Assembly (NCBI GenBank): GCA_000751835.1
Contig: CCMQ01000021.1
Coordinates: 20,462-84,461, forward strand
Source: Necropsobacter rosorum
Lineage (GTDB): Bacteria > Pseudomonadota > Gammaproteobacteria > Enterobacterales > Pasteurellaceae
DNA length: 64,000 bases
Direction: 5' to 3'
This document shows positions 28,549-38,290 of the stretch, piece by piece; positions within the stretch are counted from its first letter, which is position 1; every line of letters starts with the position of its first letter. The notes beneath the pieces were generated by a model, which was not told where the DNA came from, ran no database searches, and was given only the letters and a program-made list of their open reading frames with translations. The translations under genes were made by a program, and so were the position numbers.

Positions 28549-29937
28549 ATGAATTCAACTTCACCGACAAAAACAACATTGAATAAAAGTGCGATTATTT
28601 TTTTAGTCGATATCGTGTTGTTTATTATTTTACTGAATGTATTGCCGTTTGATCCGAAAGCGAATAAGGGGTTAGCTTTACTCGTCTTCATTGCGGTGTT
28701 ATGGCTGACCGAGGCGTTACACGTCACCATTACCGCATTGCTGGTTCCGTTGCTGGCAATCGGGCTCGGTCTGGTGGCGACCAAAGATGCGTTGGTGGCG
28801 TTCGCCGATCCGACTATCTTTTTATTTTTCGGCGGTTTTGCCCTCGCCACGGCGCTGCATATTCAAAAACTCGATCGCATGATCGCCGGCAAAATCATGA
28901 CGCTGGCAAAAGGAAATTTATTTGTCGCGGTGATTTATTTGTTTTCCATCACCGCATTTTTATCGATGTGGATGAGTAATACCGCAACGGCCGCGATGAT
29001 GTTGCCGCTGGCGATGGGGATATTAAGCCAGATGGATAAAACTCAAAATCATAACACCTATGTGTTCGTGCTGTTGGGAATCGCTTACAGCGCCAGTATC
29101 GGCGGCATGGGGACGCTGGTCGGCAGCCCGCCGAACGCCATTGTGGCTTCTCAGCTGAAATTAACCTTTTCCGATTGGTTATGGTATGGTCTGCCGGTTG
29201 CCATTATCCTGATGCCGGTGATGATCGGTACGCTGTATCTGGTTTTCAGACCGAAACTGAACCTGCGTTTTGAGCAAAGTTTCGAAAAAATCGAAATGAA
29301 TACGCAGCGAATCACAACGCTGGTCATTTTCATCGTTATCGCCGCCTGCTGGGTGTTCAGCAGTCAGATTAATCCGCTGTTGTCTTCGCTGCTCGGTATG
29401 ACGAAAAAAATCGGCAGCTTTGACAGCGTGGTGGCATTGCTGGCGGCGGTGATTATTTGTATCACCGGGGTCGCTTCTTGGAAACAGTTGCAGGAAAATA
29501 CCGATTGGGGCGTATTAATGTTGTTCGGCGGCGGTTTAACTTTAAGTGCGGTGCTGAGAGATTCCGGTGCCAGTAAGATTCTGGCCGATGGTATCGTATT
29601 CATGATTGAAGGCGGTCATTTCTATCTTATCGGCTTGCTGGTAGCGGCGTTTATTATTTTCTTAACCGAATTTACTTCAAATACGGCAAGTGCGGCGTTG
29701 CTGGTGCCGATTTTTATTTCTATCGCGCAGTCGCTGGGTATGCCGGAACTGGGCTTAGCCTTAATTATCGGATTAGGGGCTTCTTGCGCCTTTATGCTGC
29801 CGGTGGCGACACCACCGAATGCGATTGTCTTCGGTACCGGTGAAGTGAAACAGAGAGAAATGGTTCGCGCCGGCGTGGTGCTGAATATTTTATGTGTGCT
29901 GGTTATCGCAACAACCGCCTATCTGTTCTGGTTTTAG
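28549..29937 (+). CDS. Anion:sodium symporter, DASS/SLC13 family
   Basis: A 462-residue membrane carrier of the divalent anion:Na+ symporter family. The two repeats each carry an SNT motif: MSNTATAAMMLP (about residues 144-155) and TSNTASAALLVP (about 382-393), each in a re-entrant hairpin, as in VcINDY. Such proteins carry C4-dicarboxylates, citrate or sulfate. C4-dicarboxylate transport would suit a fumarate-respiring, succinate-producing bacterium, but the substrate is not shown by the sequence. The second ATG (28549) is preferred because AAGG is 8 bases upstream. Confidence 0.85.
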   Translation: MNSTSPTKTTLNKSAIIFLVDIVLFIILLNVLPFDPKANKGLALLVFIAVLWLTEALHVTITALLVPLLAIGLGLVATKDALVAFADPTIFLFFGGFALATALHIQKLDRMIAGKIMTLAKGNLFVAVIYLFSITAFLSMWMSNTATAAMMLPLAMGILSQMDKTQNHNTYVFVLLGIAYSASIGGMGTLVGSPPNAIVASQLKLTFSDWLWYGLPVAIILMPVMIGTLYLVFRPKLNLRFEQSFEKIEMNTQRITTLVIFIVIAACWVFSSQINPLLSSLLGMTKKIGSFDSVVALLAAVIICITGVASWKQLQENTDWGVLMLFGGGLTLSAVLRDSGASKILADGIVFMIEGGHFYLIGLLVAAFIIFLTEFTSNTASAALLVPIFISIAQSLGMPELGLALIIGLGASCAFMLPVATPPNAIVFGTGEVKQREMVRAGVVLNILCVLVIATTAYLFWF

Positions 29938-29965
29938 CCGATCGCTAAAATCCGCTTCTCAGACC

Positions 29966-29993
29966 ATAGCGAAGGACACTTCGCTATTTTTTT
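29966..29993 (+). terminator. Terminator after the DASS carrier gene
   Basis: ATAGCGAAG-GACA-CTTCGCTAT is a perfect 9-base-pair stem followed by a T-run. It lies 29 bases after the stop codon. Confidence 0.9.
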
Positions 29994-30013
29994 GCCGCGA
30001 AAACGTCAAATTA

Positions 30014-31603
30014 TTAATCCGCAACAAGGTGGTGAGCGCCCAGACTTTGCGTCCGGCGGCGCATGTGGCGCACCACTTCCTGTGCGGTTTTCAGCGCATT
30101 ATAAATCTCAATGCCCTGCTCGCCGACATAATGCAGCGGACAGTAATGGGTTTCCAGTTCATTCAGTGTTGCCGACAGGCGGGCTAAATTGCTTGGCGTA
30201 CGGTAAACATTGGCAAACCGCGTCATATTCTCGCGCACGGTGCGCAGCACGGCGGAGCCGGACAGCGTCGGATCGCCGTTCGGCTTGGCTAAACCGGCAA
30301 AATAAGCCTGCACGCGATCGGCATAATCAAGATTATCCCCGGCAACATGGCACGCCGGGTTTTGTTTGATTTTTTGCACCGCTCTTTTGGCAAACACCAG
30401 ACTGCCGCCGACGGAATTGCCGCCCAGACGATTGGCGCCTTCAATGCAGGCGGACACTTCGCCCACGGCAAATAAGCCGTTTACCGCACTTTGCGCGTAG
30501 TGATCGATTTTAATGCCGCCGTTGCAGCTGTGAGCAAAGGGGCGGATGGCGATGTTATCCCGGCACAGATTGATCCCCACTTCCCGTTCGAGCCATTGAA
30601 GATACACCGTATAAAATTCCGTGCGATCCTGATAAAGTGCGGGCGAATAATGTAGATAAACGCCCTTTTCCTGCGGGTGGCGCAACAGATGCCGCATCAT
30701 GGTCAGATCAAATTCCACACCGGGAAAATCCGTACTGAACGGGGCGTAATCGCTGCGCGCGCGCATCAGCGCCTGAAACTGCGGCGCACTGAGGTGAGCA
30801 AACAGATCCCTGCCGTGACTGTCGGTAATCTGACGGACATATTTTAAGGTATGTTCACCGAATAACACTTTATATTTAGGTTCGGTGAAAGACGGAATAA
30901 ACTGAATAAATTCAAGATTAACCAACTGCGCGCCGGCCTGCTGCGCGACATAATGCGTGGAGCCGATAATATCCGCCGGATAAAGATTATCTTTATATAA
31001 ACCGGCAATCCCGCCAGCGGCTAAAATAATATGCCGAGTGCGGCAAAAAATATAAAAAATCCGACCGCACTTTTGCCGGCATAAAATCGCACCGCGTACC
31101 TGATTATTCTCCGTAACAATGTGTAGCAGCGTAGTATGTTCATAAAGTGCGGTGTTCGGTTGTGCGGCGATAATCCGGGCGGCTTGTGCGGCCGACGCCT
31201 GCCATTGGTCAATCAGATAGATTGGTCGGCTGTATTGAGCAAAACAGGCCGGCCGGTCATCATTGCGCCGCCACGGACGGAAACCGATGCGGGTCAACAA
31301 TTCGACGGACTGGGCGGATTGTTCAATATAAGCACGGACGATAGCAGGATCGTTCATCCCGTGGCTGACGCGGTTAATGTCTTCCTGAAAACGGGCATAA
31401 TCCTGCTGACCGCCGCAGACCTGAATGCCCAATGTGGCCTTCAGCGGAAAATAACTGGCGCCGCTGCCGAGCACGGTTTTGCAGATTAAGGTTGAATGCA
31501 GCTGCCGGCTTTCCGCCTCCACGCAACAGGCCAGCCCGGCGATACCGCCGCCGACAATCAGTACATCGGTGTCAATATATTGTGTAATCTTGCATGCGTG
31601 CAT
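30014..31603 (-). CDS. FAD-binding protein of the fumarate reductase/aspartate oxidase flavoprotein family
   Basis: A 529-residue flavoprotein. The dinucleotide motif GGGIAGLA lies at residues 18-25, the HILAAGGIAGLY block follows, and the C-terminal part has SCNGGIKID and GANRLGGNSVGGSL typical of FrdA/SdhA/NadB. The usual HPT substrate motif appears as FIQFIPSF, so the His is replaced by Ile. That argues against a normal fumarate reductase or NadB activity. The start is 52 bases after the ABC ATPase gene, so it is probably the last gene of the importer operon. It may act on the imported compound, but this is inference. A degenerate inverted uptake-signal pair lies within it (31036-31074). 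Confidence 0.78.
   Translation of the reverse strand: MHACKITQYIDTDVLIVGGGIAGLACCVEAESRQLHSTLICKTVLGSGASYFPLKATLGIQVCGGQQDYARFQEDINRVSHGMNDPAIVRAYIEQSAQSVELLTRIGFRPWRRNDDRPACFAQYSRPIYLIDQWQASAAQAARIIAAQPNTALYEHTTLLHIVTENNQVRGAILCRQKCGRIFYIFCRTRHIILAAGGIAGLYKDNLYPADIIGSTHYVAQQAGAQLVNLEFIQFIPSFTEPKYKVLFGEHTLKYVRQITDSHGRDLFAHLSAPQFQALMRARSDYAPFSTDFPGVEFDLTMMRHLLRHPQEKGVYLHYSPALYQDRTEFYTVYLQWLEREVGINLCRDNIAIRPFAHSCNGGIKIDHYAQSAVNGLFAVGEVSACIEGANRLGGNSVGGSLVFAKRAVQKIKQNPACHVAGDNLDYADRVQAYFAGLAKPNGDPTLSGSAVLRTVRENMTRFANVYRTPSNLARLSATLNELETHYCPLHYVGEQGIEIYNALKTAQEVVRHMRRRTQSLGAHHLVAD
31036..31074. repeat. Degenerate inverted uptake-signal pair within the flavoprotein gene
   Basis: GAGTGCGGC (31036-31044) faces ACCGCACTT (31064-31072). 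It encodes KCGRIFYIFCRTR, an insertion-like stretch just before the conserved ILAAGG block of the flavoprotein. Confidence 0.6.
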
Positions 31604-31655
31604 AATGACAACCTAACACGGCAGGCGGATAAGCACCTGCCGTCGCCCATCGGCG

Positions 31656-32462
31656 TTACAGTAAAGACGGCGCCGCATTGAGCAGAATTTGGGTGTAAGC
31701 CTGCTGCGGATGATCAAACACCTCCGATGCTTTGCCCTGTTCGACAATCAGACCGCCGTTCATCACGATAATCCGATCGGAAACCTGCCGTACGGTTTGT
31801 AAGTCGTGGGAAATGAATACCATCGCAAGGTTTAATTCTTTTTTCAGATCCGACAGCAAATTCAACACCTGCGCACGCACGGAAACGTCCAGTGCCGATG
31901 TCGGTTCGTCCGCCACGATAAGTTTCGGGCTTAACGCCAACGCACGGGCAATGGCCACGCGCTGTTTTTGACCGCCGGATAAACGGGTCGGTTCCACCAG
32001 CGCCGCCGAACGCGGCAATCCGACGCGGGACAGCAGTTCGTAAACCCGTTTTTCCCGTTCGTGGGGTTTCAGCACGTTATGAATATCCATGGGATCTTTT
32101 AAAATATCCAGCACCCGCATTCTCGGATTTAATGCGGTGGCGGGATCCTGAAAAATCACCGAAACCTGGCGCCCGAACTGTTTACGAGCTTCCGCACTGC
32201 CGTATTTCATCTGTAATCCGTTGAACTTGACAATGCCGGAGGTCGGTTTCTGTAAACCGATGATCACGCCGGCCAAGGTCGATTTGCCGCAGCCGGACTG
32301 GCCGACCAGCCCGACGGTTTCGCCCGCGCTGATCGCCAGGCTGACGCCGCCGACTGCGGTGAATTTTTTGGGATTAAACAATGTGCCGTCGCGGGAAGGA
32401 AACTGCACCACTATATCTTCCAGTTGAATAATCGGCTGTTCTTTGATGACTTTCATGCTCAT
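31656..32462 (-). CDS. ABC importer ATPase, DppF/OppF type
   Basis: A 268-residue ATP-binding protein. Walker A GQSGCGKST (about residues 54-62), the signature LSGGQKQR, Walker B LIVADEPTSALD and the switch His (VFISHDL) are complete. It resembles the F subunit of dipeptide/oligopeptide/nickel importers. GGAGG, which overlaps the end of the upstream gene, lies at good distance from the ATG at 32462. It would pair with the ATPase half of the fused protein encoded just upstream. Confidence 0.88.
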   Translation of the reverse strand: MSMKVIKEQPIIQLEDIVVQFPSRDGTLFNPKKFTAVGGVSLAISAGETVGLVGQSGCGKSTLAGVIIGLQKPTSGIVKFNGLQMKYGSAEARKQFGRQVSVIFQDPATALNPRMRVLDILKDPMDIHNVLKPHEREKRVYELLSRVGLPRSAALVEPTRLSGGQKQRVAIARALALSPKLIVADEPTSALDVSVRAQVLNLLSDLKKELNLAMVFISHDLQTVRQVSDRIIVMNGGLIVEQGKASEVFDHPQQAYTQILLNAAPSLL

Positions 32463-32465
32463 TGT

Positions 32466-34421
32466 TTACTCCTCCAAATGAGATGCCCAGAGATGTTTAG
32501 GATGATCGCCGGCCGGAACCAGTTTTAACTGTTGGTGCGGATTAGCATCCGGTCGCAATGAACGGCTGGCGAAGCGGTCGCCGTCCGCAAAATCAAACGG
32601 CGAAGGCACACTGCCGGGGATCTGATATAACCGTTCGGCACGGCATTCCGTGGATAACACCGAACCCAGCAGACCGCGCGTATATTCGTGTGTCGGGTTC
32701 ATCAACAACGGCGTCGTCGGCGCCGCTTCGACCACCTGACCGGCATACATCACCGTGATATGGTGTGCAATCTGCGCCACTAAAGCAAGATCATGGCTGA
32801 CAAAAACCATGGCGAAACCGAGTTTTTCCCGCAGTTCGTTGAGCAGCTTAATCACCTCCGCCTGTACGGTAACATCCAAGGCGGTGGTCGGTTCATCGGC
32901 GATCAGCAGTTTCGGTTCGCGCGCCAATGCCATGGCGATCAGTACCCGCTGCCGTTGGCCGCCGGAGAGTTCATGCGGATAACGGTTTAAGGTTTTTTCC
33001 GGATCCAGCTTGACCCATTGCAACAGGGTTTCGGCGCTTTGTTTGCCGCCGCGGCTGATAAGCTGCGCCATTTGATCTTTAATCCGCATGGACGGATTGA
33101 GCGCACTGAGGGCATCCTGATAAATCATGGAAATTTCATGCCCGCGCAAATCATTTAATTTATCGGTCGTTAATAAATTATGCTGATGACCGGCACGGTC
33201 GGTAAACAGAATTTCACCGCTGATTTTGGCGGTTTTCGGCAATAATCCCATAATGGAAAATGCCGAAATGGATTTGCCGCAGCCGGATTCGCCCACTAAC
33301 CCCATGGTTTCCCCTTCGTGCACGGTAAAGCTGATATTATCCACCAGCGGCGTTTCGCCGTAGCGGTTCGGGAAACGAATGGACAGATTTTTCACCTGTA
33401 AAATCGGTTTGGCGTTCGGATTCAACTGCATGCGATCCATACGGCTGCTTTCTTTGTCATGTAATTTGAGTAAATAGCGTTTTAATGCCAGCCCTTCCGC
33501 CATGGCTTCCTGTACATCGGTGGAAAGCGGTTTTGACACGTCGGCTTTCGACGCGGTCGGACTGCGTTTCAGTTTCGGGTTGACTAAGGCGTCGGTTAGC
33601 CCTTCGGACAGAATATTCAGCGACAAAACGGTTAATAAAATCATTAAGCCGGCAAATGTGGTCGCCCACCAAAAACCGCTCAAGACCAGATTACGTCCTT
33701 CGGATAATACGTTACCCCAGGACGGATGCGGCGGTTGCACACCAGCGCCGAGGAAAGACAATGAGGCCTCCAGCACGATGGCATCCGCCACCATCACGGT
33801 CGCGAAAACCAATACCGGTGCGGCGGTATTGCGTACCACATGCTTCAATAAAATATAGGTACGGCTACCGCCGATAACCCGTTCGGCGCGAATGTAGTCT
33901 TCTTCCCATTGGGATACCACGTTAGCACGCACTACGCGGGCAAGCTGCGGAGTATAAACGACGGCGATGGTCAGAATAATCACGGGAACGCTGTTGCCGA
34001 AAGTGGCGAGCAGTACCGCTGCCAGCGCAATTCCCGGAAAGGCCATTAAAATGTCCATTAAACGCATGATGACTTCATTGCCGAATTTGTTGGCCGTGGC
34101 CGCGGTGGCACCTAAAATACTGCCGAAGATAATCGCTGTGCCGACGGCGCCCAAGCCGATAAACAGTGAGGTCTGTGCGCCGTAAACCAGACGGGAGAAA
34201 ATATCGCGTCCCAAACGGTCGGTACCGAAAAGATACTCACTGCCGGGCGCCTGTACCGGGCGTAATGTTTGCAGCGGATCATAAGGCGCTACCCACGGCG
34301 CAAAAATGGCGATTAATGCGATAAACAGAATAAAAATCAGCGCAATTTTGGAGGCGGTCGATAAGGCTTTGAATCTTGCACCGCCTGAGGCAAGTCGATC
34401 TGCTAATCCTTGACGAAACAT
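32466..34421 (-). CDS. Fused ABC permease (DppC type) and ATPase (DppD type)
   Basis: A 651-residue fusion. Residues 1-285 are a permease with about six membrane segments, including the N-terminal APWVAPYDPL and LFGTDRLGRDIFSR blocks and an EAA-type loop. A charged linker (about 285-335) joins it to an ATPase domain with Walker A GESGCGKS, signature LSGGQRQR and Walker B LLIADEPTTALD, ending in the oligopeptide-type C-terminal extension. The two parts are separate genes in most Dpp/Opp operons. There is no sign of a frameshift or sequencing error at the junction. The start overlaps the stop of the upstream permease (TAATG). Confidence 0.88.
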   Translation of the reverse strand: MFRQGLADRLASGGARFKALSTASKIALIFILFIALIAIFAPWVAPYDPLQTLRPVQAPGSEYLFGTDRLGRDIFSRLVYGAQTSLFIGLGAVGTAIIFGSILGATAATANKFGNEVIMRLMDILMAFPGIALAAVLLATFGNSVPVIILTIAVVYTPQLARVVRANVVSQWEEDYIRAERVIGGSRTYILLKHVVRNTAAPVLVFATVMVADAIVLEASLSFLGAGVQPPHPSWGNVLSEGRNLVLSGFWWATTFAGLMILLTVLSLNILSEGLTDALVNPKLKRSPTASKADVSKPLSTDVQEAMAEGLALKRYLLKLHDKESSRMDRMQLNPNAKPILQVKNLSIRFPNRYGETPLVDNISFTVHEGETMGLVGESGCGKSISAFSIMGLLPKTAKISGEILFTDRAGHQHNLLTTDKLNDLRGHEISMIYQDALSALNPSMRIKDQMAQLISRGGKQSAETLLQWVKLDPEKTLNRYPHELSGGQRQRVLIAMALAREPKLLIADEPTTALDVTVQAEVIKLLNELREKLGFAMVFVSHDLALVAQIAHHITVMYAGQVVEAAPTTPLLMNPTHEYTRGLLGSVLSTECRAERLYQIPGSVPSPFDFADGDRFASRSLRPDANPHQQLKLVPAGDHPKHLWASHLEE

Positions 34422-35374
34422 TATAAACTCCGAATTTTTGGATTGATGATAAGATACAGAATATCAACAATGATATTAACCAATACGAAGGTAAATGCGA
34501 TGGTCAGCACCACACCCTGTACCAGGTGTAAGTCATGGTTCACGATACCGTTGAAAATCAATTTACCCATGCCCGGCAAGTCAAAAATCTGTTCAATAAC
34601 CACCGCACCTCCAAGTAAATAGCCGACGCGTAAACCGAGCACCGTCACCGGCGTAATCAGCGCATTGCGCAGCACATTATGCCGAATGACGGTGGCATAA
34701 GGCACGCCGTTGCCGATTGCGGTACGCACATAGTCTTTATCCATTTCTTCCACCATCGTGGTACGCACCACGCGGATTAAAGAGGCGCAAACCGGTACCG
34801 CCAGCGCAAGAGAAGGCAGAGTCATGGAACGGAGATAGCCGGCCGGATCTTCACTGAACGGAATAAAACCGCCTGACGGGAACCAATCCAGTTCCAGCGC
34901 GAACCATTGAATTAATAAGATCCCCAGCCAGAACGACGGCGTAGCGACGGCCGCCACGGAAAGCAAACGGATAATCTGATCCACCCAGCTGTCGCGGTAA
35001 AGTGCGGCGATCACCCCTAAGGTGAAAGAAACGACAGCCGCCAGAAAAACCCCGATAAAAGTGAGCTGTAAAGTCAGCGGGAAGGATTTGGCAATCAGTG
35101 AGGTAATCGGTTGTTCCGGCGGTGTGGTCATGCCGAAATCAAGCTGAATTGCATTGCCGATAAAACGAATATACTGCACGATAATCGGATCATTCAAACC
35201 GTGCTGTTCGCGATAAAGCTGTTTGGCCGCTTCACTGGCGCTTTCACCCAGCGCGACGGTAGCCGGATCGCCGGGTGTGAATTGCAGAATAATAAATACC
35301 AATGCGCTTACGCCGAGCATCATAATCGGTAATGCCATTAAGCGGCGTAATAACAAACGAAGTACGATTTCCAT
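34421..35374 (-). CDS. ABC importer permease, DppB/OppB type
   Basis: A 317-residue inner-membrane permease with six membrane segments. It has the family N-terminus (RLMALPIMMLGVSALVFI...FTPGDPA), a TPSFWLGILL segment and the EAA-type loop DYVRTAIGNGVPYATVIRHNVLRNAL. The start at 35374 follows GGAG. It is the first inner-membrane gene of the operon, separated from the binding-protein gene by two hairpins. Confidence 0.88.
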   Translation of the reverse strand: MEIVLRLLLRRLMALPIMMLGVSALVFIILQFTPGDPATVALGESASEAAKQLYREQHGLNDPIIVQYIRFIGNAIQLDFGMTTPPEQPITSLIAKSFPLTLQLTFIGVFLAAVVSFTLGVIAALYRDSWVDQIIRLLSVAAVATPSFWLGILLIQWFALELDWFPSGGFIPFSEDPAGYLRSMTLPSLALAVPVCASLIRVVRTTMVEEMDKDYVRTAIGNGVPYATVIRHNVLRNALITPVTVLGLRVGYLLGGAVVIEQIFDLPGMGKLIFNGIVNHDLHLVQGVVLTIAFTFVLVNIIVDILYLIINPKIRSL

Positions 35375-35438
35375 TTTTTTCTCCAACGACAAACGGTTCG
35401 TAGGTTAGGATAGCTTGTGTAAATAAATTGTATAAAAA

Positions 35439-35478
35439 ACGGCGGATTGATTAATTGCCTGATTAATGGTGCCGCCGT
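35439..35478 (-). terminator. Attenuating terminator between binding-protein and permease genes
   Basis: On the minus strand ACGGCGG and CCGCCGT enclose about 26 bases that can themselves pair partly (ATTAATC repeats), followed by TTTTTTATA. It lies in the gap after the binding-protein gene, where partial termination would favour the first gene. Confidence 0.65.
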
Positions 35479-35501
35479 GGAAACATAATGAAGACAGATT
35501 A

Positions 35502-35540
35502 CCGAAATTCCCGCCTCAGAACGGTCGAGGCGGGATTTCG
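35502..35540 (-). repeat. Strong hairpin directly after the binding-protein gene
   Basis: CCGAAAT-TCCCGCCTC faces GAGGCGGGA-TTTCGG around a 9-base loop. It ends 8 bases from the binding-protein stop codon and has no T-run, so it looks like an mRNA-stabilising hairpin rather than a terminator. Confidence 0.7.
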
Positions 35541-35548
35541 GCAAGCGA

Positions 35549-37138
35549 TTACTTACGCCCTACGCCAAGGAAGGACATTCCGGTTGTCGGTAACGGTTGG
35601 AAACCGTCCAGCGCTTTGTCGCTCCAGGCTGTCGGCAGCTTACGGTGCAAGATCGGATAAAGCGGCACCTGTGCGGCAATAATATTAATCGCTTTTTCCC
35701 ATGCGGCTTTTGCATCGGCGTTGTTTTTCGCCTTAATGGCCGCATCCAGTAATTCCTGCACTTGTGCGTATTCCGGCGTATCCGACCAGCCGAAACGTTT
35801 TTTCGGCCATACATCGCCGCGATACCACCAGCTCAGCAATAAATCCAAATCGTTACTGAATACGGACGGATCGCCCGGTGCCATCACCACTTCATAAGCG
35901 CCTTTATCCACATGACCGCCGTATAACGCGCCGGATTGCAGATGTTGCAGCGTGACTTTAACGCCCGGTAATTTATTCCAGGATTCCAGCACCAGCGGCG
36001 CACATTCTTTCACCCAGGAATGGTCGGTGGACAGCAGCTGGAAATGCAGCTTATCGACGCCGGCCTCTTTCAGTAATTCCGCCGCTTTTTTCTCATCATA
36101 AGCGTATTGGGTCGAGGCTTTCACATATTCAGGATGAGTGGTTTGCACATAGGAAGTCGCTGCTTCGGCATTACCGAGGAACACCACATCGATCAGTTTC
36201 TGCGTATCCAGCGCATAGTGCAGCGCCTGACGAACCTTAGGATTATCAAACGGGGCTTTTTTGCAGTTAAACATTAAGAACAGCAAGCCGAAAGACTGTA
36301 CGGATTCGACGGTGCCTTTGCGTTTTAAGCGTTCAGCATCCAGATACGGTACGCTTTCCATCGCCTGAGTGCGGCCGGATTCCTGTGCGGTGACACGGGC
36401 GGCATCATCGGAGAGCAGGAACCAGTTCATTTTTTCTACCCGAGCCGGATAAGGACCGTTATAAGCATTGAATGCCTCAAATACGATACGATCGTCTTTG
36501 ACCGCAGACACGAATTTATACGGGCCGGAACCGACCGGATTGGCATCGAATGCGGTTTGTCCGACGGCTTCGACCACATGTTTCGGCACAATCTTCACAA
36601 TGCCCAGACGCAGTTTCAAAATCGCAAACGGATATTTCAGTTTGAATTCGACAACCTTATCATCCAGCGCTTTGACCGATTCAATAAACGGAATGAACTG
36701 AGCGAATAAAGAATTTTTCTCCGGATCCAGCACGCGCTCGTAAGAATACACGACATCTTCGGTGGTGACCGGTTTGCCGTCGTGGAAGGTTGCGCCTTCA
36801 CGCAGCGTAATCCGCCATGTGGTCTCGTCCACCTGTTCCGGTTCTTTGGCGGCCAGCGCCAGATACGGCTGGCGAGTTGCCGGATGCAAATCCACCAACC
36901 CTTCAAAAATATGCAGATTCGCCGCCATTGCCGAGGCCCCGCTGGAGGTCGCAGGATCGAAGCCGGTGGAAAGCGGATAAGCGATACCGGCCTGAATAAT
37001 ACTGCCTGCCGCAGGGGCGGCTGCAAAGGCTTTCGGTGCGAATGAACCCAAAGTACCGCTAAATGCAATTCCGGCGCCGACGCCGGCAAGTACTTTCATA
37101 AAATTACGGCGAGATTCATTTTCAATATGATTTGTCAT
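35549..37138 (-). CDS. Tat-exported ABC substrate-binding protein, family 5
   Basis: A 529-residue periplasmic binding protein of the peptide/opine/nickel family (cluster C). The N-terminus has a twin-arginine signal, [20 protein letters not shown], ending AFA-AAP near residue 39. The mature protein has the family pattern [45 protein letters not shown] and [10 protein letters not shown]. Most relatives use the Sec pathway; Tat export suggests that the protein folds, or gains a partner, in the cytoplasm. AAGGAG precedes the start at 37138. tatABC lie 3.5 kb away. The ligand cannot be read from the sequence. Confidence 0.85.
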   Translation of the reverse strand: MTNHIENESRRNFMKVLAGVGAGIAFSGTLGSFAPKAFAAAPAAGSIIQAGIAYPLSTGFDPATSSGASAMAANLHIFEGLVDLHPATRQPYLALAAKEPEQVDETTWRITLREGATFHDGKPVTTEDVVYSYERVLDPEKNSLFAQFIPFIESVKALDDKVVEFKLKYPFAILKLRLGIVKIVPKHVVEAVGQTAFDANPVGSGPYKFVSAVKDDRIVFEAFNAYNGPYPARVEKMNWFLLSDDAARVTAQESGRTQAMESVPYLDAERLKRKGTVESVQSFGLLFLMFNCKKAPFDNPKVRQALHYALDTQKLIDVVFLGNAEAATSYVQTTHPEYVKASTQYAYDEKKAAELLKEAGVDKLHFQLLSTDHSWVKECAPLVLESWNKLPGVKVTLQHLQSGALYGGHVDKGAYEVVMAPGDPSVFSNDLDLLLSWWYRGDVWPKKRFGWSDTPEYAQVQELLDAAIKAKNNADAKAAWEKAINIIAAQVPLYPILHRKLPTAWSDKALDGFQPLPTTGMSFLGVGRK

Positions 37139-37495
37139 AAACGCTCCTTTGGTGATAACTGAGTTTCCAATGAGTAACCGACATCGGAAAGAACATGCTC
37201 GAAACAGCCATGGGTTCATTTCAACCGCTCAAAAATGAAGTGAATTTATCAATATTTGAATATGAAATGAATTATTCTTATCATAATATCTTGTATAGTG
37301 CTGTCAAGAAGATATCGGCAGGATAATTGATATTTGTGACTTCTATCACGAAAATCAGTCGCTTAGCTAAGGCGATCGAAGATATTGACAGGGCGTTGCC
37401 GGCGTAGCGATTTTTCTCGCCCGGCAAAAATAACAAAGAAAAATTTATCTTTTTTTGTTATGCTAACATTCCTTTTTATTTGACGGATAATCCTT
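37139..37495. other. Divergent control region between the ABC operon and ubiE
   Basis: 357 bases without a gene. It holds the ABC-operon promoter and CRP site, annotated separately. TATGCT shortly before the ubiE start may be the ubiE -10 element. Nothing else is recognised. Confidence 0.55.
37280..37350 (-). promoter_or_regulatory. Sigma-70 promoter and CRP site of the ABC operon
   Basis: On the minus strand -35 TTGACA (37307-37302) and -10 TATGAT (37285-37280) are separated by 16 bases. TGTGA-CTTCTA-TCACG (37335-37350) is a near-perfect CRP site centred about 70 bases upstream of the expected start point, a class I position. The leader would be about 135 bases. Confidence 0.65.
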
Positions 37496-38284
37496 ATGCA
37501 CACCGAAAATCTTACGCAAAATCAACCGCACTTTTCCCCCGCGGAGGAAACCACGCATTTCGGTTTTAAAACCGTGGCCAAAGCCGACAAACAAAAACTG
37601 GTGGCCAATGTGTTTCATTCCGTAGCGGGAAAATACGATTTAATGAATGATCTGCTGTCTTTCGGTATTCATCGCTTATGGAAACGGTTTACCATCGATT
37701 GCAGCGGCGTGCGCAAAGGGCATAAAGTGCTCGATCTTGCCGGCGGTACCGGCGATTTCAGCGCCAAATTCTCCCGTCTGGTGGGCGAATCGGGCGAGGT
37801 GATTCTGGCCGATATCAACGCGTCGATGCTGCAAGTCGGGCGCGAAAAATTGCGTAATCTCGGCGTGGTGGGCAATATCAATTATGTGCAGGCCAATGCC
37901 GAACAACTGCCATTTCCCGACAACACCTTCGATTGCGTGATTATCAGCTTCGGGCTGCGCAATGTCACCGATAAAGAAAAGGCGCTGCGTTCCATGTTTC
38001 GCGTGCTGAAACCGGGCGGCCGTTTGCTGGTGCTGGAATTTTCCAAACCGATTCTGGATCCGTTAAATAAACTCTATAATTTCTATTCCTTTAATATTTT
38101 GCCGAAAATCGGTGAAGCGGTGGTTAACGACGGCGACAGTTACCGCTATCTGGCCGAATCCATCCGCATGCACCCCGAACAGAATGTGCTGAAAGCGATG
38201 ATGGACGACGCCGGCTTTGAGCAGGTGAGTTATTACAATCTGACCGCCGGTATTGTCGCACTGCACCGCGGCTATAAGTTTTAG
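37496..38284 (+). CDS. ubiE: Ubiquinone/menaquinone C-methyltransferase UbiE
   Basis: A SAM-dependent methyltransferase for both demethylmenaquinol and 2-polyprenyl-6-methoxy-1,4-benzoquinol. It has 262 residues. The SAM motif [11 protein letters not shown] lies near residues 77-87, followed by ADINASML and the FGLRNVTD and GGRLLVLEF blocks. It heads the ubiE-ubiJ-ubiB-tatABC series, the same order as E. coli. Confidence 0.96.
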   Translation: MHTENLTQNQPHFSPAEETTHFGFKTVAKADKQKLVANVFHSVAGKYDLMNDLLSFGIHRLWKRFTIDCSGVRKGHKVLDLAGGTGDFSAKFSRLVGESGEVILADINASMLQVGREKLRNLGVVGNINYVQANAEQLPFPDNTFDCVIISFGLRNVTDKEKALRSMFRVLKPGGRLLVLEFSKPILDPLNKLYNFYSFNILPKIGEAVVNDGDSYRYLAESIRMHPEQNVLKAMMDDAGFEQVSYYNLTAGIVALHRGYKF

Positions 38285-38290
38285 GATGTC

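Noticed and set aside
30014..31603. Calling the flavoprotein NadB (L-aspartate oxidase)
   Set aside because: The HPT motif is altered, no nadA or nadC is nearby, and the gene sits in an ABC operon.
32466..34421. Permease-ATPase fusion as a sequencing or frameshift artefact
   Set aside because: The frame is continuous through a plausible linker, both domains are complete, and no internal start with ribosome site is evident.
37264..37282. Fur box over the ABC operon -10 region
   Set aside because: Roughly half of the positions match the 19-base consensus, expected by chance in A/T-rich DNA.
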